A DNA stretch of 43,382 nucleotides from Candidatus Nomurabacteria bacterium (GTDB lineage Bacteria; Patescibacteriota; Minisyncoccia; Phycocordibacterales; UBA9973), in NCBI GenBank assembly GCA_016199805.1, contig JACQGC010000004.1, positions 170,908-214,289 of the forward strand, read 5' to 3'. Below the pieces are notes generated by a model. It was not told the DNA's origin and made no database searches. It was given only the letters and a program-made list of their open reading frames with translations. Positions 8,540 through 17,470 of the stretch are shown here, one piece after another. Both the position numbers and the translations under genes were made by a program. The stretch's first letter is position 1. Each line of letters starts with the position of its first letter.

Positions 8540-10024
8540 CTAATTCTTCACCTCCTGCCAGGAGAGTATCTGGAACTGGTCCGAAGTCAGAGGAAAACTC
8601 GGTGGCGGGGCGTACAACAAGTTTGCGTCATAAGTTATGTTTCTTGTTGTATAACCCAGGGTTGGAGAACCAGTATAAGCAAATCCATATCTGGCGTAAG
8701 AAGCTATCATCCCATAGAGCGAAATTACTGAACGGCTTTTATACGTGCTAGAGCAGCTACTACCTGCGTAATAAAATCTACCTACTGAATTGTGCTGGGC
8801 CATCAACGCTCCGTCTATTTTTAGGTTGTCGTCGCTAATCATGCCGACTTGCACTCCCCCTTGTGCCACGAGCCCCAATGAATCTGTGCCATCGTAGTTT
8901 GTGTAAGATAAATCATTATCGATAATAATATTTTTAAACAGAGTTGTATCGGAGGGTTCCGGCAAGAGCGCCGCTGCGATGGTGAGCCGAGCGCTATTTA
9001 TTTGTCCGTCGATTACCAGATGGTCTTGGATAAAAATTATTCCATTAGCCGGAAAAGAGTAATTGCCTTGGATGGTTTGCGTATTGATACTCCAAGTGAG
9101 AGAGAGCGGGTTTGTTGCACTAGTGGTGCAAGCGTTTGGGCTACCGGGCAGTGGCACCCAGCTATTTATTTTGTATAAATCAAAAGTATCGTCAGTTTTT
9201 AGAACCATGTGATAGCCGACAAATCCGGTTCCGGCTGCGTCACGATAAAATCCACCACTGGTTTGAGCCGCTGTTTTTAAATCGGCAATATCGGAAGTAA
9301 AACCGGAAAAATCAATCGTTGGTTGGCTCATTTTTCTTCCGGCATTAAATATGTCTGCGCGCAGGGGAAGGGTGGCTGGTGATTTTGGATCGTAGGTGCC
9401 TACGCATGTGTGTACACCATAGGAATTAGCACCACCACAGGTGGTGTCGTCTGGGTCTGTATATGTCGCCACTCCACTGGTGACCAAATTGTGGGCCAAT
9501 CCATCAAAGCGTATTCCTCCGTTTGAGTGAATGGATCCGTAAATTTCCGTACCGATACCAAAGCGCATGGCATCGTTTCCGGCGAAAGCATGTTCGGCAA
9601 TAGATGGTTTGGCCACTTGCGTCACTATTTTTCTGACGAGTGTCGGGCTGGCTGTTGATATCCCGTTTGATTTCACTTTGACCAAAGTGGAGCCGGAAGA
9701 CGGAGCCGTGATGACGAGAGAAAATTGTCCGACGGCATTTCCATCTTTATCTTTGAGTTGGTGCACGTATGGTCCTGCCCCACCCGTGCCGTCTTGATAA
9801 TCGGTCGACGCATGAGCCAAGTGCCAACGATAATAATCCACCCCCGCTTCAGCCGATTGAAATGCCTGTTCTCGGTTATAAGTTTCTCTACCCAATCTTA
9901 TGGAAGTGGCGGCATAACCGGCCAGGGCGGTGATGATTATTACAGCCACCGCTGAAAAAACGATAGTTTGTATTATTATCGCGCCTCTGTTTTTTTTATT
10001 TTTTTTTATTTTTTTCTCAATCAT
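8540..10024 (-). CDS. PilX-like pilus assembly protein
   Basis: N-terminal RGAIIIQTIVFSAVAVIIITALAGYAATSIRLGRETYNREQAFQSAEAGVDY. Confidence 0.7.
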   Translation of the reverse strand: MIEKKIKKNKKNRGAIIIQTIVFSAVAVIIITALAGYAATSIRLGRETYNREQAFQSAEAGVDYYRWHLAHASTDYQDGTGGAGPYVHQLKDKDGNAVGQFSLVITAPSSGSTLVKVKSNGISTASPTLVRKIVTQVAKPSIAEHAFAGNDAMRFGIGTEIYGSIHSNGGIRFDGLAHNLVTSGVATYTDPDDTTCGGANSYGVHTCVGTYDPKSPATLPLRADIFNAGRKMSQPTIDFSGFTSDIADLKTAAQTSGGFYRDAAGTGFVGYHMVLKTDDTFDLYKINSWVPLPGSPNACTTSATNPLSLTWSINTQTIQGNYSFPANGIIFIQDHLVIDGQINSARLTIAAALLPEPSDTTLFKNIIIDNDLSYTNYDGTDSLGLVAQGGVQVGMISDDNLKIDGALMAQHNSVGRFYYAGSSCSSTYKSRSVISLYGMIASYARYGFAYTGSPTLGYTTRNITYDANLLYAPPPSFPLTSDQFQILSWQEVKN

Positions 10025-10632
10025 AAATTGTCTTTTAGGTTTCGAAGCATTACTTGGGTAGTAAATGTTATGGGCGAGGGTGCGCGAATAGGATCCAGGT
10101 CGGTGGTAATGGTCATCTTTATCAATCTGATGGAAGCAATGTCGACTGGGGTGGGGAGAGCAGCTGTCGTCCCATCGTAATTTTTATCGTAGTAATCAAA
10201 GATTGTGGCGTTGGTGACGTTTGAGACGAGGTTGGTGGTAGTTGAAGCTCCAGTATAGCCGAGCGGGCTTCCTGTCGGCTTGGTAACTGTTCTTTGTAAA
10301 GTTGTCCCTGTTAAAGAATATGTGATTTTTTCTTTTAAGCCGTCATCATAAATGTCAGAATAAAAAGTCAGGCTATTAGCGGTGGCAATATTTATGGCAT
10401 AAGCCCCATTGCTGCCCGAAGAAGCGGTTCTGACCTCGGCTATCATGTTTTTTAATGCCGTTCTTCCGGCGTTTGAACCTTCAAGTTCCGAAAATATAAA
10501 AGAATTATATGTCCATGTGTTTTTGGAAAACAAAGTGACCCCTCCCAATATTAAAACAAAGATCACCACTCCCACGAGTGTCTCAATCAGCGTAAACCCA
10601 CCTGTTTTTTTGTTTTGAAATTTATTTTGCAT
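10021..10632 (-). CDS. Prepilin-type N-terminal cleavage/methylation domain protein
   Basis: GGFTLIETLVGVVIFVLILGGV. Confidence 0.85.
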   Translation of the reverse strand: MQNKFQNKKTGGFTLIETLVGVVIFVLILGGVTLFSKNTWTYNSFIFSELEGSNAGRTALKNMIAEVRTASSGSNGAYAINIATANSLTFYSDIYDDGLKEKITYSLTGTTLQRTVTKPTGSPLGYTGASTTTNLVSNVTNATIFDYYDKNYDGTTAALPTPVDIASIRLIKMTITTDLDPIRAPSPITFTTQVMLRNLKDNL

Positions 10633-11955
10633 TTATGGGTTTAAGATTATCGTTTGATTTTGCCAAGCCGAGGAAATGTTTAAAGCATTATTCGTATATG
10701 TCGTGTATCCGGCTTTTGAAACAGTGAGCGTATATGTGCCGCTAGCAAGTCCGTTCCAAAAAACTTGCCCGGGAGTAGAACATGAGCCGGAGCCTGTCGT
10801 TTTGGTTTGGTCAAAAGCGCCTTTTTGTAAACGAACCGTCGCGCCGTCTATGGCCACATTGGAAGAATCCTTTACGGAAACCAAAATGGCTCCATTTACA
10901 TGGGGCACTACCACCAATTGTAGGTTTTTTGTTTCATTCGGATTGATTGCAAAACTTGGCAATGGATTTGTGCCGGCGAGGTCATAAGAAGCGGAAGTCA
11001 GTAATGTCGAATATGTATCCCACTCAATACCTGGAATTGTTATATTGCCAGCTGCGCTTGTGGTAAAACTGTGAGCCGGATATTTTAATATTCCGGTGCC
11101 GATAAATTTTGTTCCAGTTAAAGAAAAACCGATGTTTGGAAGCGCGGCGCATGAAGCATCGACGGAAGACGCCGCGACAGAGCTTAATTTGTCGATAGTG
11201 AAACTAATTTGGGTTACTATTTGTATTACCACATTACTATCTGGCTTGAGCGGAGTTGGTCCCGCTGCGCCCCCGGCCGGATAAGTTTGCTCAGTCGAAT
11301 ATCCCGCTTTAGTGGCGGTGATGTTGTACGCTGCTGTACCCGGCGGTGCATCCACTATCTTCACATATCCATCGTTGTCAGTCGTTTCATCTATTATTGT
11401 GTCAGGGTTGGTTTGAGTATTCACTATGTGCACAGATGCGCCGGGAACAGGGGAAGGCGTCGGGTTGCCATGGTCAAAGACATGAATGAAAAGCGCGCCA
11501 TTGGTGGAAGCGGTTTCGAGCGCGTGCGGAGCCACCAAGGTCGTAAAACTCAAAGGAGAAAAATTTTTACAATTGGAACAGGTAATATCCAAGTCTGCCA
11601 GCTTATAATCTGCCGGCGAAGTGTCAGGTGAACTGCCGTCAATCGTTCCGTCGAATGAATCATCGATGCTTCTGATAGTCGTAATAACGTTAAATGAATA
11701 ATTATCGCGAGTCAGTGTTTGATTTCTGGTAAGCTTACCGACCGGTAACCCTCCCAATATGCCGACATCGACATAAGGCAGGTTGCGGATGATTTCAAAT
11801 CTTTCGTTGGCGAGCTCTGTGGCCGCCACTTTTTCTCGAGATACCAAAGTCGCGTTCATGAGCACGCTAAATGCTTGATAGGCGGACAGAGCCACCACCA
11901 TAAAAACTGCGCTTCCCACTACCGTTTCAATGAAAGTGAAACCTTTTTGGTTCAT
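10633..11955 (-). CDS. Prepilin-type protein with carboxypeptidase-regulatory-like repeats
   Basis: KGFTFIETVVGSAVFMVVALSAYQAF; PVPGASVHIVNTQT...GYVKIVDAPPGTAAYNITATKAGY. Confidence 0.8.
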   Translation of the reverse strand: MNQKGFTFIETVVGSAVFMVVALSAYQAFSVLMNATLVSREKVAATELANERFEIIRNLPYVDVGILGGLPVGKLTRNQTLTRDNYSFNVITTIRSIDDSFDGTIDGSSPDTSPADYKLADLDITCSNCKNFSPLSFTTLVAPHALETASTNGALFIHVFDHGNPTPSPVPGASVHIVNTQTNPDTIIDETTDNDGYVKIVDAPPGTAAYNITATKAGYSTEQTYPAGGAAGPTPLKPDSNVVIQIVTQISFTIDKLSSVAASSVDASCAALPNIGFSLTGTKFIGTGILKYPAHSFTTSAAGNITIPGIEWDTYSTLLTSASYDLAGTNPLPSFAINPNETKNLQLVVVPHVNGAILVSVKDSSNVAIDGATVRLQKGAFDQTKTTGSGSCSTPGQVFWNGLASGTYTLTVSKAGYTTYTNNALNISSAWQNQTIILNP

Positions 11956-11991
11956 GCCTATATTTTAACGCATTATGATATAATTTACTAC

Positions 11992-12786
11992 ATGCCAAAC
12001 AATAAGGTTGCAACTAAGATAATATTTGGAAACTGGAAAATGAATCCGCTTACTCTAAAGGAGGCGGAAAAGTTGTTTTCTTTGGTAGCCAAGAATGTTT
12101 CCCAAATAAAAAATACAGATAAAAAAATGGAAATCGTTATTTGCCCGCCGTTTATTTATCTGGAGGCGTTGTCCAAAATCAGAACAAGCAAAATAAAGCT
12201 GGGCGCACAAGACGCCTTCCCGGGAGATGTCGGCGCTTTTACGGGAGAGGTTTCGGGGGAAATGCTCTCCGGTCTCGGCGCTAAATATGTGATTCTTGGG
12301 CATTCGGAAAAGCGAGCGGGGGGAGAAACCAATAATGAGGTGAATAAAAAAATAAAATCCGCGCTAGCGGCCGGACTCCGTCCGGTGTTGTGCATGGGGG
12401 AGGGCGTGCGTGACCCGGAACACAATTATTTTAATTTTGTTAAAACCGAACTGGAAGAGTGCTTGAACGGGTTAAACAAAAACTTGATTTCCAAAGTAAT
12501 AATCGCCTATGAACCCATCTGGGCTATTTCTTCTACCCAAAACCGTAAGGATGCCACCCCAGCAGACTGCCTAGAGATGGTTATTTTCATCCGTAAAATT
12601 CTTTCGGATAAATTTAGGGATGTTGCCGGAGGAGTGAGAATTGTTTATGGTGGTTCCGTGAACGAAAAAGACGCAGGTGACTTTTTGCAAAAGGGAGGAG
12701 TGGATGGGTTGCTTGTAGGCAAGGCTTCCTTGGATGCGAAAAAATTTGTGGAAATAATAAAAATATGCGCGACATTAAACAAATAA
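11992..12786 (+). CDS. tpiA: Triosephosphate isomerase
   Basis: FGNWKMNP, ILGHSEKRAGGET, AYEPIWAI, VYGGSVNEKDA; start moved from 11875 to ATG 11992 (extended -10 at 11976-11984). Confidence 0.93.
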   Translation: MPNNKVATKIIFGNWKMNPLTLKEAEKLFSLVAKNVSQIKNTDKKMEIVICPPFIYLEALSKIRTSKIKLGAQDAFPGDVGAFTGEVSGEMLSGLGAKYVILGHSEKRAGGETNNEVNKKIKSALAAGLRPVLCMGEGVRDPEHNYFNFVKTELEECLNGLNKNLISKVIIAYEPIWAISSTQNRKDATPADCLEMVIFIRKILSDKFRDVAGGVRIVYGGSVNEKDAGDFLQKGGVDGLLVGKASLDAKKFVEIIKICATLNK

Positions 12787-13784
12787 AAAATTTAAAAGGA
12801 AAAACCGTGCTTTTGCGCGTGGACTTTAATGTGCCGGTTAAAAACGGCAGGGTTCAAGATGACTTTAGAATTCGCGCCGCATTGCCCACGATAAATTTTA
12901 TATTGAAAGGTGGCGCAAAAATAATTTTATTGACCCATTTGGGTAAAGACGGCAAAGCCAGTTTGAGCCCTATAATTAAACGTTTTTTTGCTGTTTCTAA
13001 AATATCTAAAAATAAAATTACTTTTTTTGAGAATTTGCGAAAGTTTCCCGGTGAAATAAAAAATGATCAAAGTTTTGCCAAAAAACTTTCAAGCATGGGC
13101 GATGTCTATGTGAACGACGCGTTTTCTGTTTCTCACCGAGAGCATGCTTCGATAGTTTCTGTTCCCAAATACCTGCCGAGCTTTGCCGGATTTCAACTCA
13201 CGAGAGAAGTGGAAAATTTATCCCAAGTTTTCGAAAAGCCAAAACACCCATTCCTGTTTATTTTGGGAGGAGCGAAATTTTCGACCAAAATGCCTCTGAT
13301 TAAAAAATATTTAAAGCTGGCAGACAGCGTTTTTGTCGGCGGAGCATTAGCGGATGATTTTTTGAAAGCCCAAGGTTATGATGTTGGGAAATCTTTGGTT
13401 GATAATACAAATTATGGAATCGCTGAAATTTTAAAAAGTAAAAAATTAATCTTGCCCATAGATTTTGTTATCAAAAATAAAGCTATAATTGATATAGGAG
13501 AAGAAACAATAAAAAACCTAATCCCCATAATAAAAAAAGCCAAATTAATTCTTTGGAATGGACCGCTTGGTAAATACGAAGACGGTGGCGCAGTGGCTAC
13601 TAAAAAAATACTAAAATTAGTGGCTGAATCTAAAGCCGAAAGCATTATTGGCGGGGGGGACACGGTGAATCTGATTTCCAAAATGAAAATGGAGAATAAG
13701 TTTTCGTTCGTATCGACAGGTGGCGGAGCCACACTTGATTTCCTAGTAAAAGGCACCCTCCCAGGCATCAAAGCGCTTGGATAA
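12765..13784 (+). CDS. pgk: Phosphoglycerate kinase (compact, 339 aa)
   Basis: VLLRVDFNVPVKNG, DVYVNDAFSVSHREHAS, GGGDTVNL, VSTGGGATLDFL. Confidence 0.92.
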   Translation: MRDIKQIKNLKGKTVLLRVDFNVPVKNGRVQDDFRIRAALPTINFILKGGAKIILLTHLGKDGKASLSPIIKRFFAVSKISKNKITFFENLRKFPGEIKNDQSFAKKLSSMGDVYVNDAFSVSHREHASIVSVPKYLPSFAGFQLTREVENLSQVFEKPKHPFLFILGGAKFSTKMPLIKKYLKLADSVFVGGALADDFLKAQGYDVGKSLVDNTNYGIAEILKSKKLILPIDFVIKNKAIIDIGEETIKNLIPIIKKAKLILWNGPLGKYEDGGAVATKKILKLVAESKAESIIGGGDTVNLISKMKMENKFSFVSTGGGATLDFLVKGTLPGIKALG

Positions 13785-14121
13785 TTTTCTCGGCGTTTCC
13801 ATCTAGGTCTTCTTCTTTGCCGATGGTTTCAGGCCAAATCCAAATGTGAGCGTGAGAAATTTCTTCGCCATAAATCTGCGAGCGAACAATGTCCACATCG
13901 AACGCTTTTTTCTGTGCTAGGGCAATTTTTTTAACTAATTCAAAATACTCTCCGGCATTCGGCACATCCCAAACCCACCGATAGTGTCTCTTTGGTATTA
14001 CCTGAACATGTCCAGGGGCCAGCGGATGTATATCCAAAAAAGCTAAAAAATTTTCATTTTCATAAATTTTCTTGCAGGAAATCTCTCCTTTTACAATTTT
14101 ACAAAAAATACAGTTTTCCAT
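13768..14121 (-). CDS. HIT family hydrolase
   Basis: CIFCKIVKGEI, FLDIHPLAPGHVQVIPKRHY; motif near C-terminus HAHIWIWP. Confidence 0.85.
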   Translation of the reverse strand: MENCIFCKIVKGEISCKKIYENENFLAFLDIHPLAPGHVQVIPKRHYRWVWDVPNAGEYFELVKKIALAQKKAFDVDIVRSQIYGEEISHAHIWIWPETIGKEEDLDGNAEKIIQAL

Positions 14122-14152
14122 AACTCCTATATTGTATGCTAAAATGCTTTCT

Positions 14153-15865
14153 ATGCAAAGGTATGGCGAATTGTTACGGGCTCTTCTGGAGAAGAGAGGG
14201 ATTGTAGATGGTGAAAAAGCCGATATTTTTTTAAATCCGGTATATGAACGTGACTTTCATGACCCTTTTTTGATGCGGGATATGTCCAAGGCTTGCGTGC
14301 GGATTTTTGAGGCGGTAGAAAATAATGAAAAAATAATAATTTACGCGGATTATGACTGTGATGGCATACCGGGAGCCGTAATTTTGACTGATTTATTTAA
14401 AATAATAAATTACAAAAATTTTGAAGTGTATATTCCCCAAAGGAATTCCGAAGGATACGGGCTCAACCTCGAGGCCATCAAGCAGTTTGCAAAGTCCAAA
14501 GTAAAACTTTTAATTACTGTAGATTTGGGTATTACCGCTGTAGCCGAAGTGGCGCAGGCAGAGGTGGACGGCATTGATGTGATAATTACCGACCACCATA
14601 TTCCAAAAGAAACTCTGCCCCGGGCTTACGCAATTTTAAATCCGAAAGCTGATGAATACCCAGAGAAGATGCTTTGTGGCGCAGGAGTCTCTTTCAAGCT
14701 GGCTCAAGCTTTCATAAAAAAATATGGAGAGTATTTCAAGATTAAAGAAGGCGCGGAAAAATGGATGCTAGACATGGCCGGACTGGCTACACTTTCCGAC
14801 ATGGTTCCGCTTACGGGCGAAAACAGAGCCATGGCATATTTTGGGATGAAAGTTATCAAGAAATCTCCTCGCCCTGGTTTGCAAAAACTCCTAGCCAAAA
14901 TGAACATTGACCAGCGCCATCTTTCACCGGATGACATAGGATTTATGGTCACTCCGCGCCTCAATGCCGCTTCACGTATGGACAATCCGTTGCGGGCATA
15001 CGAACTTTTGTCGACCGACGATGTGGCGGAAGCAGGGATCCTGGCCGACCATTTGTCTAAAATAAATGACGAAAGAAAAACTATTGTCACCGGCATCATG
15101 CGCGAAGTGAATAAAAAATTTGAGACAGATTCTTCGCGCGGAAGCAAAGAGGTGATAGTTGTCGGCAATCCAAAATGGCGAATCGGTGTCCTGGGCCTGG
15201 TGGCGGGAAAGATATGTGATGAACACCAAAAGCCCGTGTTCGTCTGGGGCAGGGACGAGAACGACTGCATCAAAGGGTCTTGCCGAAGTGACGGATCAGT
15301 ATCGGTTTTTGAACTGATGACCGAAAATCACGAATCGTTTATAGATTTTGGTGGTCACGAGCTCGCCGGAGGGTTTACCGTCCAAGATGACAAAATTCAC
15401 TTCTTAGAAGAAACTCTGTCGCTTTCATTTAAAAAGATTGTTAAGATTTCTCCCCTCCTTTCGGAGGATGGCCGTCCACAGGTGTCCATCTCTACCGATG
15501 GACTGTTAAGGGGTGGTGATTTTGATTTAAAACTTTCACTTGGAGACATCAATATGAAAAATTGGCGGGAAATAGAAAAGATGTCTCCGTTTGGATTAGG
15601 AAATCCGAAGCCTGTTTTCCTTTTTAAAAATGTAAAAATTGAAAAATTGAAAAAATTCGGCAAAAACGGTTCTGGTGAGCACTTGGAAATAACTTTTTCT
15701 GACCAAAACAAAAACAAAGCTGTGGCAATTTCCTTTTTTTCCAACGTGGATTCTTTTAAAAATACTTTAACTGAAGGACTCGTCGTAAATCTGCTCGCCA
15801 CGTTTGACCTGTCTCGCTTTCGCGGCAGAGAAGAGTTAAGATTGAGGGTAGAAGACATTTACTAA
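14153..15865 (+). CDS. recJ: Single-stranded-DNA-specific exonuclease RecJ
   Basis: YADYDCDGIPGA, ITDHHIP, FGGHELAGGFTV; start inferred from extended -10 TGCTAAAAT at 14137-14145. Confidence 0.9.
   Translation: MQRYGELLRALLEKRGIVDGEKADIFLNPVYERDFHDPFLMRDMSKACVRIFEAVENNEKIIIYADYDCDGIPGAVILTDLFKIINYKNFEVYIPQRNSEGYGLNLEAIKQFAKSKVKLLITVDLGITAVAEVAQAEVDGIDVIITDHHIPKETLPRAYAILNPKADEYPEKMLCGAGVSFKLAQAFIKKYGEYFKIKEGAEKWMLDMAGLATLSDMVPLTGENRAMAYFGMKVIKKSPRPGLQKLLAKMNIDQRHLSPDDIGFMVTPRLNAASRMDNPLRAYELLSTDDVAEAGILADHLSKINDERKTIVTGIMREVNKKFETDSSRGSKEVIVVGNPKWRIGVLGLVAGKICDEHQKPVFVWGRDENDCIKGSCRSDGSVSVFELMTENHESFIDFGGHELAGGFTVQDDKIHFLEETLSLSFKKIVKISPLLSEDGRPQVSISTDGLLRGGDFDLKLSLGDINMKNWREIEKMSPFGLGNPKPVFLFKNVKIEKLKKFGKNGSGEHLEITFSDQNKNKAVAISFFSNVDSFKNTLTEGLVVNLLATFDLSRFRGREELRLRVEDIY
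15452..15521. repeat. Putative in-frame REP-like element inside recJ
   Basis: CCTCC/GGAGG and GTCCATC/GATGGAC stems; ends GGGGTGGTGATT, the reverse complement of 35491-35502. Confidence 0.6.
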
Positions 15866-15882
15866 TGTAATGTGAAAAAATC

Positions 15883-15920
15883 ACGTCAACATTTTCCGCC
15901 ATGGCAGAGTTTGTTGACGT
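15883..15920. repeat. 38-bp palindromic flank, left
   Basis: ACGTCAACATTTTCCGCCATGGCAGAGTTTGTTGACGT; reverse complement of 16444-16481 with one mismatch. Confidence 0.95.
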
Positions 15921-15942
15921 AAGCTATTGGCAGAATTATAAT
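15914..15942 (+). promoter_or_regulatory. Promoter overlapping the left palindrome
   Basis: TTGACG (15914-15919), 17-bp spacer, TATAAT (15937-15942). Confidence 0.85.
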
Positions 15943-15950
15943 ATAGATAT

Positions 15951-16433
15951 ATGGCGCTTGTCGAAGAAATATTAAGTGAGCTCTGGAATACATCCATGCA
16001 TTCTAAGGGTGGTAGGGTTAATCTTTTTGGTATTCCAAGATTTAAGAAGAAATCTTTTGGTTCAATGAGAACAACAATTTATCGCCTACATAAGCAGAAT
16101 TTAATTGAAAAACAGAGTAGTGGTTGGTTTTTAACCCCGGAGGGTAGGAGATATTTAAATAAGAAGCAAGATTCCTTACAGCAATTTTTATCACCGAACA
16201 AAAAAGATGATCCAAGAAATTTAATAGTTATGTTTGATGTTCCGCAGTTCAAGAAGGCCGAAAGGGAATGGTTGCGCTGGCATTTAAAGAAATTCAATTT
16301 CATTATGATACAAAAGAGCGTCTGGGTTGGGCCTTCCCCGTTGCCGAAGGAATTTCTGGATTATGTAAAGAAGATTAAATTAAAAGACTCAATAAAAACT
16401 TTTAAATTAGCAAAACCATATGCAGAAAAATAG
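15951..16433 (+). CDS. PaaX-like protein: N-terminal wHTH plus C-terminal Cas2-like domain
   Basis: FGSMRTTIYRLHKQNLIEKQSSGWFLTPEGRRYL (winged helix); RNLIVMFDVPQFKKAEREWLRWHLKKFNFIMIQKSVWVGPSPLP (Cas2-like ferredoxin-fold pattern). Confidence 0.8.
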   Translation: MALVEEILSELWNTSMHSKGGRVNLFGIPRFKKKSFGSMRTTIYRLHKQNLIEKQSSGWFLTPEGRRYLNKKQDSLQQFLSPNKKDDPRNLIVMFDVPQFKKAEREWLRWHLKKFNFIMIQKSVWVGPSPLPKEFLDYVKKIKLKDSIKTFKLAKPYAEK

Positions 16434-16443
16434 ACATACTAGT

Positions 16444-16481
16444 ACGTCAACAAACTCTGCCATGGCAGAAAATGTTGACGT
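16444..16481. repeat. 38-bp palindromic flank, right (inverted copy)
   Basis: ACGTCAACAAACTCTGCCATGGCAGAAAATGTTGACGT. Confidence 0.95.
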
Positions 16482-16527
16482 TAGGTGCAATTTTGTTTAA
16501 AAACAAAAGATTTGATACAATAAAACC

Positions 16528-16977
16528 ATGCGAACAATCGAAAGAGATATTGTTTCTGGAGTTATCCTTTCCAAGGATGGAAAACTGATTTTAGCGCACA
16601 AAAACGATAATGGGGTATATCCAGGTTGCTGGGGAATTTTTGGTGGAGGAATAGAAAAAGGAGAAAATCAAAGAACAGCATTAAATCGAGAAGTACTCGA
16701 AGAATCTGGTATAGATATCTCAAAATACCCTGCCGTCCTCGTGCAGGAATCTACGGGAGAATCTGAAAAGACCTTAAAAGAGACTAGTGAAAGAGTTTTT
16801 GTAAAAATGAACTTTTTTACATATAAAGTTATTATTGATGATATGGATGCCAATTCAATCAAAGTTACAATTGACCATGAGCACATAGAATATAATTGGT
16901 TTGAAATTCCTGAAATAAAAAGTCTCAAACTCCCACCTCCCTCAATTGATCTTTTCAAAAAGCTGGGATATTTATAG
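16528..16977 (+). CDS. NUDIX hydrolase
   Basis: Nudix box GGGIEKGENQRTALNREVLEESGI. Confidence 0.9.
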   Translation: MRTIERDIVSGVILSKDGKLILAHKNDNGVYPGCWGIFGGGIEKGENQRTALNREVLEESGIDISKYPAVLVQESTGESEKTLKETSERVFVKMNFFTYKVIIDDMDANSIKVTIDHEHIEYNWFEIPEIKSLKLPPPSIDLFKKLGYL

Positions 16978-16986
16978 TAATATTTT

Positions 16987-17457
16987 ATGATCAAACAAGA
17001 CAAAGTTACAATTTATACCGACGGGGCGGCGAAGGGGAACCCCGGGCGGGCGGGCTGGGGCGCTATTCTTTTGGCGAACGATAAAGTGGTGGAAATCGGC
17101 GGAAATTCTCCACATGCGACAAACAACCAGATGGAACTTACAGCGCCGATGGAAGCTTTAAAACATTTAAAAAATAAATTTTCAAATATTGAACATATTG
17201 AAATTGTTTCGGATTCTAAATATGTGATTTTGGGTATTACCGAATGGATTTTTAATTGGCAGAAAAACAACTGGCGCAATGCCGCCAACAAGCCTGTGAT
17301 GAACAAAGAACTCTGGGAAGAACTTTACACGCTCACAGCAGAACTGAAACCAAAGTGGAGTTATGTCAAAGGGCACAACGGAGACAAATGGAATGAGAGG
17401 GCAGATGTGATAGCCACGAGTTTTGCGGAGGGGAAGCCGGTGGAACTTAAAAAATAA
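16987..17457 (+). CDS. rnhA: Ribonuclease HI
   Basis: IYTDGAAKGNPGRAGWGAIL, NQMELTAPMEAL, VSDSKYV, VKGHNGDKWNERADVIA. Confidence 0.95.
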   Translation: MIKQDKVTIYTDGAAKGNPGRAGWGAILLANDKVVEIGGNSPHATNNQMELTAPMEALKHLKNKFSNIEHIEIVSDSKYVILGITEWIFNWQKNNWRNAANKPVMNKELWEELYTLTAELKPKWSYVKGHNGDKWNERADVIATSFAEGKPVELKK

Positions 17458-17470
17458 AAACAAATTTTAA

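Noticed and set aside
12765-13784. Short (339-aa) phosphoglycerate kinase as a pseudogene
   Set aside because: Key PGK motifs are intact from N- to C-terminus; compact enzymes are common in reduced genomes.
15951-16433. CRISPR-Cas locus on the basis of the Cas2-like domain
   Set aside because: No direct-repeat/spacer array and no cas1, cas3, cas9 or cas12 genes in the window; an N-terminal winged helix fits PaaX-like proteins better.
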